Source of the DNA: Caldisericia bacterium
GTDB lineage: Bacteria > Caldisericota > Caldisericia > B22-G15
Length of the DNA: 7,321 nucleotides
Direction of reading: 5' to 3'
Assembly: GCA_021158845.1 (NCBI GenBank)
Contig: JAGGSY010000082.1
Coordinates: 1-7,321, forward strand
Below the pieces are notes generated by a model. It was not told the DNA's origin. It was given only the letters and a program-made list of their open reading frames with translations, and did no database searches. Every line of letters starts with the position of its first letter. Positions within the stretch are counted from its first letter, which is position 1. This document shows, one piece after another, positions 7,158 through 7,321 of this stretch. Position numbers and translations under genes: made by a program.

Positions 7158-7193
7158 CAAATAATAATAGTATGAATAACTCATCACAAACAT
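7149..7193 (-). CDS. Tyr-rich leader peptide of the operon attenuator
   Basis: The short frame encodes MFVMSYSYYYYLLR and stops at TGA (7149-7151). Five of 14 residues are Tyr, four of them consecutive (TAC TAT TAT TAT, 7161-7172), with one Phe at position 2. It lies between a consensus promoter and an intrinsic terminator upstream of a tyrosine operon, which is the layout of trp, his and pheA leader peptides. The expected role is to sense charged tRNA-Tyr through ribosome stalling. No Shine-Dalgarno is visible before the first ATG, which would sit only a few bases from the predicted transcript start, so initiation may be leaderless. An in-frame ATG at 7184 would give MSYSYYYYLLR. The call rests on codon content and position; translation is not shown. 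Confidence 0.82.
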   Translation of the reverse strand: MFVMSYSYYYYLLR

Positions 7194-7203
7194 GATTGAC
7201 TAC

Positions 7204-7231
7204 ATTATAAATAATTTTTTAGATGTGTCAA
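7204..7231 (-). promoter_or_regulatory. Sigma70-type promoter of the tyrosine operon
   Basis: A perfect -35 TTGACA (7231-7226) and a perfect -10 TATAAT (7209-7204) are separated by an AT-rich 16-bp spacer. Transcription should start near the adenines at 7197-7196, six or seven bases past the -10, giving a leader of about 130 nt before the aroH ATG. No second promoter is evident inside the operon, where genes overlap throughout. Confidence 0.88.
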
Positions 7232-7321
7232 GTATTCCTGCAACTCCGGCACTATGCAACGCCAGATGCCTCGTATAATAATATTGTAAGAGGAGAGTAT
7301 AGGAAGGGTAGATTAAGTGGT
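7232..7321. other. Upstream segment without a supported gene
   Basis: These 90 bases lie upstream of the operon promoter. Bases 7236-7273 are about 60% G+C by count, clearly richer than the rest of the window. A weak 5-bp stem, CTGGC with GCCGG around a 10-nt loop, can be drawn within that patch on the minus strand. Open frames exist on both strands but are short, run off the edge and have no ribosome site. I cannot assign a function. Confidence 0.4.

Noticed and set aside
7077..7197. T-box riboswitch for tyrosyl-tRNA
   Set aside because: The leader is too short, lacks the conserved T-box sequence (AGGGUGGNACCGCG-like) and a specifier stem. The Tyr codons form an open leader-peptide frame instead.
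7200..7319. Minus-strand frame ending at TAG 7200-7202 with a plausible-looking tail (GVAGILDTSKKLFIM), possibly the end of an upstream gene
   Set aside because: It overlaps the consensus promoter, uses codons such as CTG, GCG and ACG that appear uncommon in the operon genes, and has no recognisable domain. It cannot be judged without sequence beyond 7321.
7223..7321. Open frame on the plus strand starting with ATG at 7223 and running off the right edge
   Set aside because: It has no ribosome site, its start lies inside the operon promoter, its 33 codons resemble no family I know, and an open stretch this short is expected by chance.

Overview
The window holds one minus-strand operon for tyrosine biosynthesis, with its control region at the right-hand end. 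Reading right to left (5'->3' on the minus strand), the order is: promoter (7204-7231), a transcribed leader of about 130 nt with a Tyr-rich leader peptide, a long hairpin and an intrinsic terminator (7077-7193), then aroH (chorismate mutase), aroF (DAHP synthase), tyrA (prephenate dehydrogenase), aroA (EPSP synthase), aroE (shikimate dehydrogenase), aroC (chorismate synthase), a shikimate kinase/3-dehydroquinate synthase fusion (aroKB), and the first 61 codons of a type II 3-dehydroquinate dehydratase (aroQ), cut by the left edge. There is no intergenic DNA from 1 to 7065: all seven gene junctions overlap, by 4 to 29 nt.

The eight genes supply all seven steps from PEP plus erythrose 4-phosphate to chorismate, then prephenate, then 4-hydroxyphenylpyruvate. 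Only the final aminotransferase is missing for tyrosine. No prephenate dehydratase or anthranilate synthase is present, so the operon is committed to the tyrosine branch. The control signals agree. The leader peptide MFVMSYSYYYYLLR has five Tyr codons just ahead of a terminator, the layout of ribosome-mediated attenuation. AroF carries the N-terminal regulatory domain that confers Tyr feedback in the Thermotoga maritima enzyme, with the ligand residues conserved. This suggests tyrosine control at both transcription and enzyme level.

The organism is a bacterium with AT-rich DNA (roughly 35-40% GC by eye), AGA/AGG arginine codons, Lys/Glu/Ile-rich proteins, strong GGAGG ribosome sites and a sigma70-type promoter. 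From memory, the order aroF-tyrA-aroA-aroE-aroC-aroKB-aroQ matches the T. maritima shikimate cluster, which suggests a thermophilic, deep-branching lineage (Thermotogota or an AT-rich thermophilic candidate phylum). The sequence does not fix the phylum. The last 90 bases (7232-7321) contain no gene I can support.
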